Below, piece by piece: positions 53,435 to 62,389 of a DNA stretch of 64,000 nt. The notes under the pieces are model-generated. The model did no database searches and was not told where the DNA came from. It saw nothing but the letters and a program-made list of their open reading frames with translations. A program made the translations under genes and the position numbers. How positions within the stretch are numbered: the stretch's first letter is position 1; each line of letters opens with the position of its first letter. Source of the stretch: Gracilibacillus orientalis (lineage in GTDB: Bacteria; Bacillota; Bacilli; Bacillales; Amphibacillaceae); assembly GCF_900114645.1 (NCBI RefSeq), contig NZ_FOTR01000001.1, positions 682,001 through 746,000 of the forward strand, written 5' to 3'.

Positions 53435-54373
53435 ATGATTTATACACTGACCCCCAATCCAGCCATTGATCTTTATGTTGGATTAGACCAATTAAAACCT
53501 AGTGTTGTCAATCGGACATATGAAGAAGACTATCAGCCAAACGGTAAAGCAATTAATGTATCTATTATTTTAAGTGAACTAGGAATTTCCAATACTGCCA
53601 TGGGCTTTATCGGTGGATTTTCTGGAGAATTTATCGAACAAGAATTAAAGAAGAAGTCTATCAACACTTCCATGGTTTACGTAGAAGGAATTACTAGAAT
53701 AAATGTATTCGCTAATGCTGACAAAGAATACAAGATTGTCAATAAAGGACCTCTGATTTCAACAACAAAAAAAGTAGAACTGCTCGAAAAAATTCAGCGA
53801 ATACCAGCTAATAGCACATTATTTGTTTCAGGTAGTTTACCAGGAGGTATAGAAGATGATTTTTATATCAAAATCGCCAAAATATGTTATTACAACAACA
53901 TCAAACTTATTTTAGATATTAGTTCTCATGCTTTACTAGAGTGCTTGGCATATAAACCGTTACTAATTAAACCAAATGATGATGAACTTGCCTCTTTTTT
54001 TCAGCTATCAGTATCAGAACTAACACAAGAGAAAATCATCGAGCTCAGTCAAACACTTTTAAACATGGGAGCTCAGCAAGTTCTGGTTTCAAGAGGTGAA
54101 AAAGGGGCGATTTACACCTCTTCTAACCGTATTTTGAAGGTAAGTTCAACTAAAGGAACAGTAGTAAACACTGCATGTGCAGGTGATGCTATGCTAAGTA
54201 CCTTTATCGGAAAATTAGATCTAAATGAGTCGTTAGAAAATGCTTTAATTTATGCTTCAGCTGCAGGAGCAGCTACCGCCTTCAGTAAAGGGATTTGTAG
54301 CCTGTCAGATATCGAGGCACTTGTTCATGAAATTCAAATCGAAAAATTAAAGGAGGAAAATATGTATGGCTAA
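53435..54373 (+). CDS. fruK: 1-phosphofructokinase (PfkB family; tagatose-6-phosphate kinase-like)
   Basis: 312 residues. It begins MIYTLTPNPAIDLYVGL, the FruK/LacC signature, with QPNGKAINVSIILSELG (substrate-binding), VSGSLPGG and an ATP/catalytic motif TACAGDAMLSTFIG near residue 250. Here TACAGD replaces the common NTVGAGDS. It converts fructose-1-phosphate from the PTS to fructose-1,6-bisphosphate. Its end overlaps the EIIBC start by 8 bp. Confidence 0.88.
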   Translation: MIYTLTPNPAIDLYVGLDQLKPSVVNRTYEEDYQPNGKAINVSIILSELGISNTAMGFIGGFSGEFIEQELKKKSINTSMVYVEGITRINVFANADKEYKIVNKGPLISTTKKVELLEKIQRIPANSTLFVSGSLPGGIEDDFYIKIAKICYYNNIKLILDISSHALLECLAYKPLLIKPNDDELASFFQLSVSELTQEKIIELSQTLLNMGAQQVLVSRGEKGAIYTSSNRILKVSSTKGTVVNTACAGDAMLSTFIGKLDLNESLENALIYASAAGAATAFSKGICSLSDIEALVHEIQIEKLKEENMYG

Positions 54374-55808
54374 CGTAAAAATCGTTGCAACAACAGGTTG
54401 TCCGACAGGTATAGCACACACCTTTATGGCAGAAGAATCTTTAAAGAAAGCCGCTAAGAAGCTAGGTGTAGAAATTAAAGTAGAAACACATGGACAAGTT
54501 GGAGTTGAAAATGAACTTACCAAACAGGACATTGCCCAAGCTGATGGTGTCATCGTTGCAGCAGATAAAGATGTATATGCGTATCGGTTCCATGGAAAAC
54601 CGACAGTTGAAGTATCTGTTGCAAAAGGAATCCATGAAGCAGAGCAATTAATTCAAACAATCATTGATGGCAAAGCAATCGTATATAAAACGAAGGAAAG
54701 TGATGCAGAGAATGAAGATGAAAGCGTATCAAGCAATAACAAAAATAATGTAGTACATTCCATTTACAAACACCTTATGAATGGTGTTTCACATATGCTT
54801 CCATTTGTCGTTGGTGGTGGGGTTCTTATTGCACTTTCATTCTTATTTGGTATACACTCTGCCGATCCAGATCACGAAAGTTATAACCCTATTGCCGCAA
54901 TGCTCAATGATATTGGAAGTCTTGGCTTTCAAATGATGGTACCAATACTAGCAGCGTTTATTGCCGAATCAATTGCGAAGAGACCGGGTATGGTAGTCGG
55001 CTTTATCGGTGGTTTGATTGCAAGTAATGGTGGAGCCGGATTTTTAGGTGGTATTGTTGCTGGTTTCATTGGTGGTTTCATTATTGTATTACTAGGTAAG
55101 TTACTGGAGAAAATGCCAAAATCATTAAATGGGCTTAAATCGATCTTTTTATATCCTTTAATCGGTATTCTGTTAGTAGGTGTGATCATGACATTATTAG
55201 TAGAGCCGATGACAACAATCAATGAGGGCATGATTAATTTCCTAAGTAATTTCCAAAATGCGAACCCTGTTTTACTTGGTTTAATTGTTGGAGCCATGAG
55301 TGCCTTTGATATGGGTGGTCCTGTCAATAAAGCAGCATATGTAACGGGTACTGCTTTACTTGGAGAAGGTAATTTTTACTTTATGGCAGGTGTTTCGGCA
55401 GCATGTATTACACCGCCACTAATTACAGCATTTGCAACCGTGTTATTTAAAAAATATTTTAATCAGGCAGAACGTAATGCCGGTGGAGTTAACTTCATTC
55501 TTGGCTCCACCCACATTACAGAGGGCGCTATTCCCTTTGCAGCGAAAAACCCTATTATCGTGATTCCGATATTAATGGTTGGTTCATCTGTATCAGCTAT
55601 TTTGACGTATATGATGAACATCGAAGTACCAGCTCCACACGGCGGATTCCTTGTGTTACCAGTAGTTACAGGAGCTATACAATGGGTAATTGCTATATTA
55701 ATCGGCTCCTTAGTTGGAGCATTTATATATGGATTTCATAAAAAACGTGCTTATTTAAAAGACCAACAAAGTAAAGGTGGAGGAAATGATGGACAACAAA
55801 TTGCTTGA
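54366..55808 (+). CDS. fruA: PTS fructose transporter EIIBC
   Basis: 480 residues. EIIB domain (~1-100) with phosphorylation site Cys12 in VATTGCPTGIAHTFMAEESL. EIIC domain (~130-465) with about 9-10 membrane helices, PFVVGGGVLIALSFLFG, GPVNKAAY, FILGSTHITEGAIPFAAKNP and APHGGFLVLP, all typical of fructose-family EIIC. EIIA is a separate gene downstream, unlike E. coli FruA/FruB or the B. subtilis EIIABC fusion. It imports and phosphorylates fructose (or a close ketose). Confidence 0.93.
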   Translation: MANVKIVATTGCPTGIAHTFMAEESLKKAAKKLGVEIKVETHGQVGVENELTKQDIAQADGVIVAADKDVYAYRFHGKPTVEVSVAKGIHEAEQLIQTIIDGKAIVYKTKESDAENEDESVSSNNKNNVVHSIYKHLMNGVSHMLPFVVGGGVLIALSFLFGIHSADPDHESYNPIAAMLNDIGSLGFQMMVPILAAFIAESIAKRPGMVVGFIGGLIASNGGAGFLGGIVAGFIGGFIIVLLGKLLEKMPKSLNGLKSIFLYPLIGILLVGVIMTLLVEPMTTINEGMINFLSNFQNANPVLLGLIVGAMSAFDMGGPVNKAAYVTGTALLGEGNFYFMAGVSAACITPPLITAFATVLFKKYFNQAERNAGGVNFILGSTHITEGAIPFAAKNPIIVIPILMVGSSVSAILTYMMNIEVPAPHGGFLVLPVVTGAIQWVIAILIGSLVGAFIYGFHKKRAYLKDQQSKGGGNDGQQIA

Positions 55809-56244
55809 TATCAACCAAATTAAATTAAAACAACAGCTGACAACACAGGAAGAGGTTTTCGAACAAATAGCTGCCATTGCTGTTACTCAAGGGATTGCTT
55901 CAGATCCTGAAGAGGTAGTAGTTGGATTACAAAAGCGCGAACAAGAAAGTACAACAGGTTTTCAAGATGGATTTGCCATTCCACATGCACAAGTGGATGC
56001 GATTAAACGACCTGCTATTGTTGTTGTATCTTCTAAAGAAGGAATAGAATGGAATGCTTTAGATAGAAAACCAGCTACCTTCTTTATCGCCTTACTAGTG
56101 CCAAAAAGAGAAGCAGGTACAACACATATTCAATCACTAGCATCTATTTCAAGAATGTTAATTTATGAAGAAAAACGAGAAGTACTAGCACATGCTGAAG
56201 ATGCAAACACCGTAATGGAAGAACTTGCGGGAGCTTTCGCATAA
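55789..56244 (+). CDS. PTS fructose EIIA component
   Basis: About 151 residues from ATG 55789 (MDNKLLDINQIKL), with GGTGGAGG at correct spacing; ATG 55786 and GTG 55777 are alternatives. The PTS_EIIA_2 active-site block is FQDGFAIPHAQVDAI, with the phospho-His at about residue 66. It overlaps the EIIBC stop by 20 bp. It passes phosphate from HPr to the EIIB cysteine of the preceding gene. Confidence 0.92.
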   Translation: MDNKLLDINQIKLKQQLTTQEEVFEQIAAIAVTQGIASDPEEVVVGLQKREQESTTGFQDGFAIPHAQVDAIKRPAIVVVSSKEGIEWNALDRKPATFFIALLVPKREAGTTHIQSLASISRMLIYEEKREVLAHAEDANTVMEELAGAFA

Positions 56245-56268
56245 AATTTAATTTAAGGGGAGAATCAT

Positions 56269-57180
56269 ATGACACTCGTATCATCAACACCAATGTTACA
56301 AGAAGCTAGAAAATCCGGTTATGGAATAGTCGCCTTTAATGTTCACTCTTTTGATATGCTATATTCCGTTGCAGAAGCTGCAGCCGAGATAGATGCACCT
56401 GTCATCATTCAAACAACTGTTGGAACAGTTCAAAACTTAGGCCCAGATAGCATTGTAAAAACAGCAAATGCCGCATCTGAAAAATATGATATTCCAATGG
56501 CACTTCACTTAGATCATTGTACAGATTTAGATGTAATTATCCAGTGTATTCGCGCGGGCTACACATCTGTCATGATTGATGCTTCCATGCATCCATTTGA
56601 GGAAAATATAAGTCTTACAAACCAAGTTATAAATATTACAAAATATATTGATGTGAATGTAGAAGCAGAACTAGGAAAAGTCGGTGGTGTAGAAGACAAT
56701 ATTGTTGTCTCAAATAAAGATGCGGAAAAAGCAGTACCATCTGAATGCAAGGAATTTATTGAAAGAACCGGTGTACCTACATTAGCGCCAGCAATTGGAA
56801 CGGCACATGGTATTTACAGCGGTGATCCGGATATAGACTTTAAACGAATTGAAGAAATCGCCAGCCTTGTCGATGAACCGCTCGTTCTACATGGTGGATC
56901 TGCGATACCCGAAGAAGATGTAAAACAATGCATAACATTAGGGATGGCAAAAATGAACGTATCAACGGAACTTAAAAATGCTTACTCAGAAGCAATCAAG
57001 GATCACTTTTCCCAAACACCAGATTCCTTAGACCCTAGAAAGTATCTATCCAAAGCAAAAGAAGTAGCTAAGAAACTAGCAACAGAGAAAATGACTTTAG
57101 TCGGTTGCGCTGGAAAAGCACAAGAAATAAAAACACAGGCATACCCGAATCAATATAAAATAGATTCATTACGTGTATAA
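56269..57180 (+). CDS. Class II fructose-/tagatose-bisphosphate aldolase
   Basis: 303 residues. Class II zinc aldolase features: MALHLDHCTD (catalytic Asp, zinc His), VMIDASMHPFEEN, VNVEAELGKVGG, GTAHGIYSG (zinc His), LVLHGGSAIPEED (zinc His) and KMNVSTELK. It splits fructose-1,6-bisphosphate into dihydroxyacetone phosphate and glyceraldehyde-3-phosphate. GatY/KbaY-type tagatose aldolases look similar and cannot be excluded. It completes the fructose PTS operon, 24 bp after EIIA. Its likely terminator is split by an inserted repeat (57188-57454). Confidence 0.92.
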   Translation: MTLVSSTPMLQEARKSGYGIVAFNVHSFDMLYSVAEAAAEIDAPVIIQTTVGTVQNLGPDSIVKTANAASEKYDIPMALHLDHCTDLDVIIQCIRAGYTSVMIDASMHPFEENISLTNQVINITKYIDVNVEAELGKVGGVEDNIVVSNKDAEKAVPSECKEFIERTGVPTLAPAIGTAHGIYSGDPDIDFKRIEEIASLVDEPLVLHGGSAIPEEDVKQCITLGMAKMNVSTELKNAYSEAIKDHFSQTPDSLDPRKYLSKAKEVAKKLATEKMTLVGCAGKAQEIKTQAYPNQYKIDSLRV

Positions 57181-57187
57181 CAATAAT

Positions 57188-57454
57188 AAAGGAGCCCGCT
57201 AAGAAAAGCGTAGAGCGCCCGTTTAAAAACGTAGCGACTGGAGCGAATCAACTGAGATAAAGGAATCACGGTGAGTTTACGAACCGATGATGACTTTCGC
57301 CTAAAGGCATAAGTGCGATTAAGCCTCTGGTTCCACCAATCGGCAAGTCTTCTTTATCGTAGGGGGATTCGTGAAGTCGCCTAGTTTTTGGCGCTTGGAG
57401 CTAGACATCTCCGTTTATACTTTCTTACATCATTAGAAAAAAGCGAGCTCCTTT
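57188..57454 (+). terminator. Terminator arms of the aldolase operon separated by an inserted repeat
   Basis: AAAGGAGCCCGCT (57188-57200) and AGCGAGCTCCTTT (57442-57454) are inverted copies with one mismatch, eight bases after the aldolase stop. Between them lies repeat copy A. The simplest reading is a terminator whose loop received the repeat. Confidence 0.55.
57199..57407. repeat. Structured intergenic repeat, copy A
   Basis: 209 bp starting CTAAGAAAAGCG and ending CTAGACA. It is highly similar to copy B (59716-59984), sharing AACTGAGATAAAGGAATCAC, GATGACTTTCGCCTAAAGGC and TCTTCTTTATCGTAGGG, but lacks ~60 bp present in B. The ends are imperfect inverted repeats of each other (CGCCC...AAAC...GCGACT against AGTCGC...GTTT...GGCG), so the unit folds on itself. 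No reading frame. The remaining sequence to 57603 shows nothing further. Confidence 0.85.
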
Positions 57455-57603
57455 CACATGTATAATTGTATTGGAGAATCATCCTCTTGAAAGCAGGTAT
57501 TATAACGGCTCCTCAAACTCATCTAACTTCTCTACATCTGTTGTCTGAAGAATAATGTCTTCATGTTAGGTTTGTTCATTTTCACTAAATCTAGCACTTT
57601 TTA

Positions 57604-58791
57604 TTAAACTATTTTCTTTTGCTGCACCTTTCTATCTTTCACCAACAAAGATATATATAATACAATCGAAATCATCGCTGAGGCGGCACCTGTAATATAA
57701 ATGTAGCTATAACTCAATACGGATGCAATAAAGCCAAAGCCAATCGCACCGACACCTACACCTAAATCAAAAAAGGAAAAGAATGTCGCATTCGCCATTC
57801 CTTTGCGATTATCAGGCGCCTGATTTACTGCCCATGCTTGAAGCGCTGGCTGTACGGAACCAAACCCTAACCCATATAACGCAGCCGCTACATACAAAAC
57901 AAATTCATTTGGCAACCATGCTAATAAAATCATGGCCAAAAAAATTAAAAACGTCCCAGGTAAAAACACCACAATATGCCCTTTTCTATCATACAATTGC
58001 CCAGCAAACGTCCTCGTGATCATTAAGAAAATAGCAAAAACAACAAAATAAACCTCAATTCCTGCAATTCCTTCTTGCTCCGTATATAACGGCAGAAACG
58101 AAGCAATACCACCAAAACATGTCGTAATAAAAAACAATAACAAGGACGGTCGTAATGCCTTTTTCTCAAACACATCAAATCTTGGAGCAACTACCTTTTT
58201 AGCTTCAGGATCAACAGGCTTGTATGTAATTAGACTAGACAACAATAACGCTACTAATCCTAACGCTGAACAAATTAAAAATAATGTCGTAAACGAGATA
58301 TAACCATATAAAGTGAGTCCTAATGCAGGCCCGAAGGCAAGCGCAATATTACCAGAAAGACCGAAATAACCCATTCCTTCCCCACGCCTGCTCACTGGAA
58401 TCAAATCCGTCGCAATCGTACCAGTAGCCGTTGTTGAGAATCCCCAACCTAACCCCTGTACACAACGCATTAAAATCAAAAAGACAATACTCGTAATAAA
58501 TGCAAATGAACCAATTGAAATCACAAATATTCCTAGTCCTATCATATACACAAACTGTCTTCCTTTAGTTTCCAACGCATGGCCAGCAGTTGGACGTAAA
58601 AGTAATGCCGAAAATGTAAAAATACCTGTAATAATTCCAATAAATTCATCACTGCCGCCCAAGTGCTGGACGAACAACGGAATTGTTGGCAACGTCATCT
58701 GAAACCCTAAAAATATAAAAAAATTTGCCATACAAATTAGGGCAAAATCCTTCGTCCAAATCTTCTCTTTTTTCTTTTGCGATTGACTCAC
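57604..58791 (-). CDS. MFS transporter (multidrug/sugar efflux-like, 12 TM)
   Basis: 395 residues from a GTG at 58791 (VSQSQKKKEK), which has AAAGGAGTC upstream; the longer frame to 58884 has no ribosome site and odd composition. Twelve membrane segments. MFS signature A is LGWGFSTTATGTIATDLIPVSRRGEGMGYFG-like, with LRPTAGHALETKGRQ and TRTFAGQLYDRKGH loops. It resembles YfcJ/YwoG-type drug exporters of Bacillus. The substrate is unknown. Confidence 0.85.
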   Translation of the reverse strand: MSQSQKKKEKIWTKDFALICMANFFIFLGFQMTLPTIPLFVQHLGGSDEFIGIITGIFTFSALLLRPTAGHALETKGRQFVYMIGLGIFVISIGSFAFITSIVFLILMRCVQGLGWGFSTTATGTIATDLIPVSRRGEGMGYFGLSGNIALAFGPALGLTLYGYISFTTLFLICSALGLVALLLSSLITYKPVDPEAKKVVAPRFDVFEKKALRPSLLLFFITTCFGGIASFLPLYTEQEGIAGIEVYFVVFAIFLMITRTFAGQLYDRKGHIVVFLPGTFLIFLAMILLAWLPNEFVLYVAAALYGLGFGSVQPALQAWAVNQAPDNRKGMANATFFSFFDLGVGVGAIGFGFIASVLSYSYIYITGAASAMISIVLYISLLVKDRKVQQKKIV

Positions 58792-58978
58792 AAGCAGGAC
58801 TCCTTTATTTCGATAGTCGAAGTAATTATAACGCAAGATACACTGACGATAAAAACAATATGCACATAATAAATGTATATCCAACTACTTTTTTGTGAAA
58901 AATGGAGAGGAAAACCATACGTATGCTCTGCGTACACGTCATTCGACATATGGACATCAAAAGAGAGGGTCGTGCGAT

Positions 58979-59092
58979 ATGTGGTGGATTATCAGCGGTT
59001 TATTTTCATTCATAACGTTTGTACTATACTGCTGTCTAGTTGTGGCTGGCAGGTGCGATCAAGAAATGGAACAGTATATGAAAGGGAAGTAG
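58979..59092 (+). CDS. 37-residue membrane peptide (unknown)
   Basis: ATG 58979 with GAGAGGGT upstream encodes MWWIISGLFSFITFVLYCC... followed by a short polar tail ending MKGK. It has one strongly hydrophobic helix with a Cys pair, then charged residues. A terminator directly overlaps and follows the stop. The complete ribosome site/ORF/terminator layout between convergent genes argues that it is real. I do not recognise a family. Confidence 0.55.
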   Translation: MWWIISGLFSFITFVLYCCLVVAGRCDQEMEQYMKGK

Positions 59093-59119
59093 CTTTTTGC
59101 ATGCTTACTTCCCTTTTTG
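59081..59119 (+). terminator. Terminator after the small membrane peptide gene
   Basis: AAAGGGAAGTA pairs with TACTTCCCTTT, ending TTTTTG on the plus strand. It also faces the end of the YdcF-like gene. Confidence 0.85.
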
Positions 59120-59122
59120 TTG

Positions 59123-59701
59123 TTATAGTCGGAAAAGTTCCCAAATGAATTTTAATACTTCGCTTGCTCCCTGCTTTCTTGTTTCATGGTCTTTCCACCA
59201 ATTCTTGTCATAAACGTCATCACGGACAGGGACAGAAATGACTTCAATATTTTCATCTTGTAATGTTTTTCGGAAAATCCATTTTGCCCGTGCGGAGTGA
59301 AATTTATTAGTTACGAGCATTAGGCTGTCTACGTTTAGCTGGCGTAGCAGTGGTTGGGACAATTCTGCTTCTTCTCTGGTACTTGTCACTTCTTTGAAAG
59401 AATAAATAGCATCTGCAGGCACATCCAATTCGATTAAGTGCTCCGTCATAATCTCCGATGAGTAAGTATCCCAACCGACAAGAGCACCAGTAACTATTAT
59501 GGTATCGCTCCATCCTTCATGATAGAGTTTAGCTGCCTCTGCCTCTCGCTCGCCTTTTCCGCCACTTAGTACTAAAATTGCATCTGCTTTTTTTGGTTGT
59601 TGTTCTAATACCAAAAACTTATGTAAATTGATCAAAACAATCAAGCCAATTACCAGCAAAAATAGAGGCAATGAGATGAACAACCATTTTTTCCAGTCCA
59701 T
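59123..59701 (-). CDS. YdcF/SanA-like protein (DUF218)
   Basis: 192 residues. One N-terminal membrane helix (~8-28), then the DUF218 fold: ADAILVLSGGKGEREAEAAKLYHEGWSD, IIVTG, EVTSTREEAELSQPLL and LVTNKFHSARAKWIFRKTL. Family members (YdcF, SanA, ElyC) are membrane-attached and linked to envelope maintenance; the biochemical activity is unsettled. Repeat copy B begins 15 bp upstream of its start codon, so its natural promoter may be displaced or supplied by the repeat. Confidence 0.88.
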   Translation of the reverse strand: MDWKKWLFISLPLFLLVIGLIVLINLHKFLVLEQQPKKADAILVLSGGKGEREAEAAKLYHEGWSDTIIVTGALVGWDTYSSEIMTEHLIELDVPADAIYSFKEVTSTREEAELSQPLLRQLNVDSLMLVTNKFHSARAKWIFRKTLQDENIEVISVPVRDDVYDKNWWKDHETRKQGASEVLKFIWELFRL

Positions 59702-59715
59702 ACCGCCACTCCCAA

Positions 59716-59984
59716 CTAAGAAAAGCGCAGAGCGCCCGTTTAGAAACGTAGCGACTTCAGAATCAACTGAGATAAAGGAATCACGGTGAGCTTGCGAGCT
59801 GATGATGACTTTCGCCTAAAGGCACGACGAATACGATGTTCTAGTATCGACGTTGGTCACAGGACGTGACCGAATTTAGTCGATGAAAGTGCGACTAAGC
59901 CTCTGGTTTCACCAATCGGCAAGTCTTCTTTATCGTAGGGCGATTCGTGAAGTCGCCTAGTTTCTGGGCGTTCGGAACTAGACA
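59716..59984. repeat. Structured intergenic repeat, copy B
   Basis: 269 bp, the longer version of copy A (57199-57407), beginning CTAAGAAAAGCGCAGAGCGC and ending GGAACTAGACA. It contains an extra ~60-bp middle part with its own hairpin (GGTCAC-AGGAC-GTGACC). The ends pair imperfectly (CGCCC...AGAAAC...TAGCGACTTCA against its inverted counterpart). It lies right before the YdcF-like gene. The remainder to 60107 (~120 bp) shows no feature. Confidence 0.85.
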
Positions 59985-60107
59985 CCCGCGCAAATTTTAT
60001 ACTTTATTGTCTTACAAAAAATTCACTTGCCCCTCTACTTTACCATCAGAATATCGATTCAACAAAATGTTACTATGGATACAAATTCAACAACTGCTAC
60101 CGAACAT

Positions 60108-61070
60108 TTAATACCCCTTCTCAAAATCTACGACATTCACTTCGGGAGCACCATACTTAAGATAATGTCTTAAGTTAGGAATAAATATATCCCGAATAAC
60201 ACGCTCGGTATAGTGTTCTGTTGCTCCTGCCGTGTGCGGAGTTACAATGACATTATCCATAGTCCATAATGGACTGGCTTCCGGTAAGGGCTCCACCTGA
60301 AACACGTCAAGTCCAGCTCCGGCAATTTCCTGATTTTCTAGCGCTTGAATGAGCTCGTCCTCTTTTACAATTGGACCCCTTCCAATGTTAATCAGAAAAG
60401 CACTATTTTTCATTTGGCGGAACTCTTCTGCCCCAAACATGCCAGTTGTTTCTTCTGTCAATGGAAGTGTTATTACAACAAAGTCACATTGAGGTAAAAT
60501 GTCAACCAATTGATCAGGTGTATACATTTCATCAATATGGTCTGTTGGTTTTCCTGAATGGCGAACGCCAAGGACATTCATGCCAAAAGCTTTTGCAATT
60601 TTGGCTGTTTCTTGACCAATGGCACCAACACCTATAATACCAATTGTTTTTTCATGAATTTCTAATTTTAGTCCTGCATTGTGCCACGTTTTCTCCTGCT
60701 GTTGACGCACGTATGTATGAATTTTTCGCGTTAATCCAAGCATAAGAGCAAGAATTGTTTCGGAAATCGGGTAAGCGTGTACGCCATTTGCACTCGTCAA
60801 TGTCACGTTTTTTCGTTGTAACGCATCAAGCGGAAGGCCGTTTACTCCAGCGCTCCATGTTTGAATCCACTTTAAGCGATCATTTTTCTCAAGCAAAAAC
60901 GGTGCAGTGGCATTTTTCCAATGCAATACTACTTCCGCCTCGACAAGTTCATTTTGAATCTTATCGATGTCTTTGTTTGCGATGATGTTCCAGTCAGGTA
61001 CTTCTTGCTTTATTTCTTTGAACAAGTTTTCATCTAAATTCAAGTTTATGACTAGTGTCCGTTCAGACAT
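60108..61070 (-). CDS. D-isomer-specific 2-hydroxyacid dehydrogenase
   Basis: 320 residues from ATG 61070 (MSERTLVINL), which has GGGAGGGC upstream; the frame is open to 61100. NAD-binding motif IGIIGVGAIGQETAKIAKAFG, then catalytic Arg (INIGRGPIVKEDELIQAL), Glu (LDVFQVEPLPEASPLW) and His (NVIVTPHTAGATEHYTERV). It reduces 2-keto acids such as glyoxylate, hydroxypyruvate or phenylpyruvate; the substrate is open. Single gene. Confidence 0.92.
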   Translation of the reverse strand: MSERTLVINLNLDENLFKEIKQEVPDWNIIANKDIDKIQNELVEAEVVLHWKNATAPFLLEKNDRLKWIQTWSAGVNGLPLDALQRKNVTLTSANGVHAYPISETILALMLGLTRKIHTYVRQQQEKTWHNAGLKLEIHEKTIGIIGVGAIGQETAKIAKAFGMNVLGVRHSGKPTDHIDEMYTPDQLVDILPQCDFVVITLPLTEETTGMFGAEEFRQMKNSAFLINIGRGPIVKEDELIQALENQEIAGAGLDVFQVEPLPEASPLWTMDNVIVTPHTAGATEHYTERVIRDIFIPNLRHYLKYGAPEVNVVDFEKGY

Positions 61071-61171
61071 AATAGCCCTCCCTATATGTGAAACTACCAA
61101 GATTTATATGTAGTTTACCACTTTTTTAGACATACCTCCTAATTATTCTATATTCTTTTACTACCTAAAAA

Positions 61172-61206
61172 CCCCTGATCACCTTCTACTAAAAAGCAAT
61201 CAGGGG
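61172..61206 (-). terminator. Terminator of the third sugar ABC operon
   Basis: CCCCTGAT pairs with ATCAGGGG and is followed by TTTTTAGG on the minus strand. Same design as 11420-11451. Confidence 0.8.
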
Positions 61207-61214
61207 CAGCATCA

Positions 61215-61500
61215 AAGCCCAACTGATAAAACGCCTTACCAGCCCTGTATAATTATCTAATTCTCTCAGTTCATTCCGCTCATATAGCCAAAAATATGGA
61301 TAATTTTCAATTTCAAATGTATCCTCCATATATAACATCATTGTATTAAAGCCCATCAAAGCTATTTTCTTAAAAGATTTTCAAATGTAGTTATGGGAAT
61401 GACTGCATTTCTGGACAAATCAAACATTGGACCAATTGTGGTTCTTCCACAATCTGAAAATCTTTATTTAGATGAAGATTTTCAATGTCTTGTTCTGTAA
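61215..61500 (-). pseudogene. Remnant of a GH20-like beta-N-acetylhexosaminidase
   Basis: The minus strand reads IGPMFDLSRNAVIPITTFENLLRK. Then, one base out of frame, it reads IALMGFNTMMLYMEDTFEIE and NYPYFWLYERNELRELDNY. DxSRNAV...LMGfNTlMLYmEDTyEvEnePYFGYmRGr is the start of a GH20-related hexosaminidase family. The one-base shift lies in an A-run (AGAAAATAG), and the gene is truncated to under 100 codons before the terminator. It directly follows the MalG-type permease, so it was probably the hydrolase of that operon. Confidence 0.7.
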
Positions 61501-61510
61501 ACCAATACTA

Positions 61511-62389
61511 TTACCCTTTCACTGAACCTGCTACCATCCCTTTCATAATTTGCTCCTGAAAGAAGACGTACATGATAATTGTTGGAATCACAGCAATTGC
61601 CATCGCTGCCATGGTTAACGAATAATTAGTACTATATCCATCCGAAAAAATCGAGAGGCTAAGTGGTAACGTTTTAAGTGATGAATCGTTAATGAATACT
61701 AGTGCAAATACATATTCATTCCAATATCTTAAAAAAGCTAAGATAGCAACTGTTGCCATAGCAGGTATTGACATAGGTAACATCATTCGAAAAAAAATCC
61801 CCCAATAGCCTGCACCATCTATTACCGAAGCTTCTTCAATTTCTTTCGGAATAGAAGACATATAAGCGGTAATGAGAAATATTGCAATAGGCAATTCAAA
61901 AGCTGTGTAAGGTAAAATCAATGCCCAATACGTATTTAACATATCCACTTTATTCATCATCGTAAATAAGGGCACTAACGTACTATGAACTGGTATAAGC
62001 ATCCCAATCACAAAAAAAACCATTACCAATCCTTTCAGACGAAAGTCAAATCGCGACAATACATATGCTGTAAGTGCACCAATAAATACCGTCAACAGTG
62101 TGCCACCAACTGTGACAATTGTTGAGTTAATCATAGCTGTACCTAGATCTGCTATTTGCCATGCCTCTATAAAATTCTGAAAGGTCCATTCTTGAGGTAG
62201 TGCATATGGAGAGGCAAAAAATTCTTCGTTCGATTTAAACCCACTAATCATTAGCCAATAAAGCGGATAAATCATAAGGAACGAGAATACAAGCAAAAAA
62301 ATAATTCTTAAAACAGAACCTATTCCTCGTTTAGTAAAAAAAGGAGATTGATAAGTCGATTTATTTTCCACTCTTATATCTTGTTGCAT
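61511..62389 (-). CDS. ABC sugar permease, MalG type (third importer)
   Basis: 292 residues, six membrane helices, EAA loop EIEEASVIDGAGYWGIFFRMMLPMSIP and the family end FFQEQIMKGMVAGSVKG. It overlaps the MalF-type gene by one base. The hexosaminidase remnant right after it suggests an amino-sugar oligosaccharide as substrate (inference). Confidence 0.93.
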   Translation of the reverse strand: MQQDIRVENKSTYQSPFFTKRGIGSVLRIIFLLVFSFLMIYPLYWLMISGFKSNEEFFASPYALPQEWTFQNFIEAWQIADLGTAMINSTIVTVGGTLLTVFIGALTAYVLSRFDFRLKGLVMVFFVIGMLIPVHSTLVPLFTMMNKVDMLNTYWALILPYTAFELPIAIFLITAYMSSIPKEIEEASVIDGAGYWGIFFRMMLPMSIPAMATVAILAFLRYWNEYVFALVFINDSSLKTLPLSLSIFSDGYSTNYSLTMAAMAIAVIPTIIMYVFFQEQIMKGMVAGSVKG

